Part shown: positions 6,693 through 6,824 of the stretch, piece after piece | Layout: the number at the start of each line of letters is the position of its first letter | Position numbering within the stretch: position 1 is the first letter of the stretch | Source: Bacteroidota bacterium | GTDB lineage: Bacteria > Bacteroidota > Bacteroidia > Chitinophagales > UBA8649 | DNA: 6,824 bases | Direction: 5' to 3' | NCBI GenBank assembly: GCA_003447535.1 | Contig: DLYY01000198.1 | Span: 1 to 6,824 of the forward strand | Notes under the pieces: generated by a model | Database searches by the model: none | Told to the model about the DNA's origin: nothing | What the model saw: the letters and a program-made list of their open reading frames with translations, nothing else | Program-made: the position numbers and the translations under genes

Positions 6693-6824
6693 ATGGACGA
6701 TAACCAGAATCCACAAGAAAACTCAAATCCGCAGGAAGGGTCAAATAACCAAGGTTCTTCTCAGATTGTCAACATAGATATTGCCGAAGAAATGAAGGCC
6801 GCTTACATCGATTATTCGATGTCT
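6693..6824 (+). CDS. gyrA: DNA gyrase subunit A, N-terminal fragment (continues beyond the window)
   Basis: GyrA is the breaking-and-joining subunit of DNA gyrase, which introduces negative supercoils using ATP with GyrB. Only 44 codons are present. Residues 27-44, NIDIAEEMKAAYIDYSMS, match the universally conserved start of GyrA that leads into VSRALPDVRDG. ParC shares part of this block but the wording fits GyrA better. Residues 2-23 precede the usual start of homology and are low-complexity N/Q/P/E/S, with three imperfect hexapeptide units (NPQENS, NPQEGS, NNQGSS). The ATG at 6693-6695 is the only one before the conserved block. It lies 5 bases after a -7-like TACATTTG, so the message may have almost no leader. 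Confidence 0.85.
   Translation, partial: MDDNQNPQENSNPQEGSNNQGSSQIVNIDIAEEMKAAYIDYSMS
6708..6761 (+). repeat. Three imperfect 18-bp tandem units in the 5' end of gyrA
   Basis: Three in-frame 18-base units (6708-6725, 6726-6743, 6744-6761) encode NPQENS, NPQEGS and NNQGSS. The first two differ at 5 of 18 bases, and the third is more diverged. They make up most of the low-complexity N-terminal extension of GyrA, which suggests growth by local duplication. Confidence 0.5.

Overview
The window looks like a Bacteroidota chromosome, most likely a Flavobacteriales-type marine or aquatic bacterium. The evidence is a type IX secretion (T9SS) C-terminal sorting domain, Bacteroidota-style ExbB and ExbD sequences, AT-rich start regions without Shine-Dalgarno sites, and one good match to the Bacteroidota -7 promoter element TAnnTTTG. 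Everything is on the minus strand except the 5' end of gyrA at the right edge.

Region by region, right to left (the direction of most transcription). gyrA starts at 6693 on the plus strand and runs off the window; its first 23 codons form a low-complexity N/P/Q/E/S extension. Divergent from it is a tight minus-strand operon of three genes: a small exported MbnP-family protein (6060-6596), overlapped by 17 bp by a di-heme MauG/MbnH-type cytochrome c peroxidase (5060-6076), then after 39 bp a T9SS-secreted YHYH-domain protein (3629-5020). Next, apparently independent, is a family 2 glycosyltransferase (2525-3526). A stretch of about 370-460 bp without a confident gene follows, holding several inverted repeats and a doubtful 52-codon frame. 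The last operon is exbB-like (1395-2156, true start probably 2063), exbD-like (910-1389), and a third gene (1-875) that is cut off by the left edge.

How the genes may work together. In methanotrophs MbnH, a MauG-like di-heme enzyme, oxidises a tryptophan of its partner MbnP to kynurenine, and MbnP then binds copper. The overlapping pair here has the matching signatures: two CxxCH haem sites in one protein, and a WxW-containing MbnP core in the other, where those are the only two tryptophans. The third gene adds a His-rich YHYH protein with a surface-sorting domain. A copper-handling or copper-sensing module ending at the cell surface is an inference, but a testable one.

The ExbB/ExbD pair forms an inner-membrane proton-driven motor. 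The third gene sits where tonB usually lies, but encodes a membrane-anchored protein with a periplasmic jelly-roll domain of the type found in Bacteroidota carbohydrate-binding modules, followed by a K/P/S/T/E-rich linker at the window edge. It may be an unusual TonB-like transducer or a different effector of the motor; the missing C-terminus would decide.
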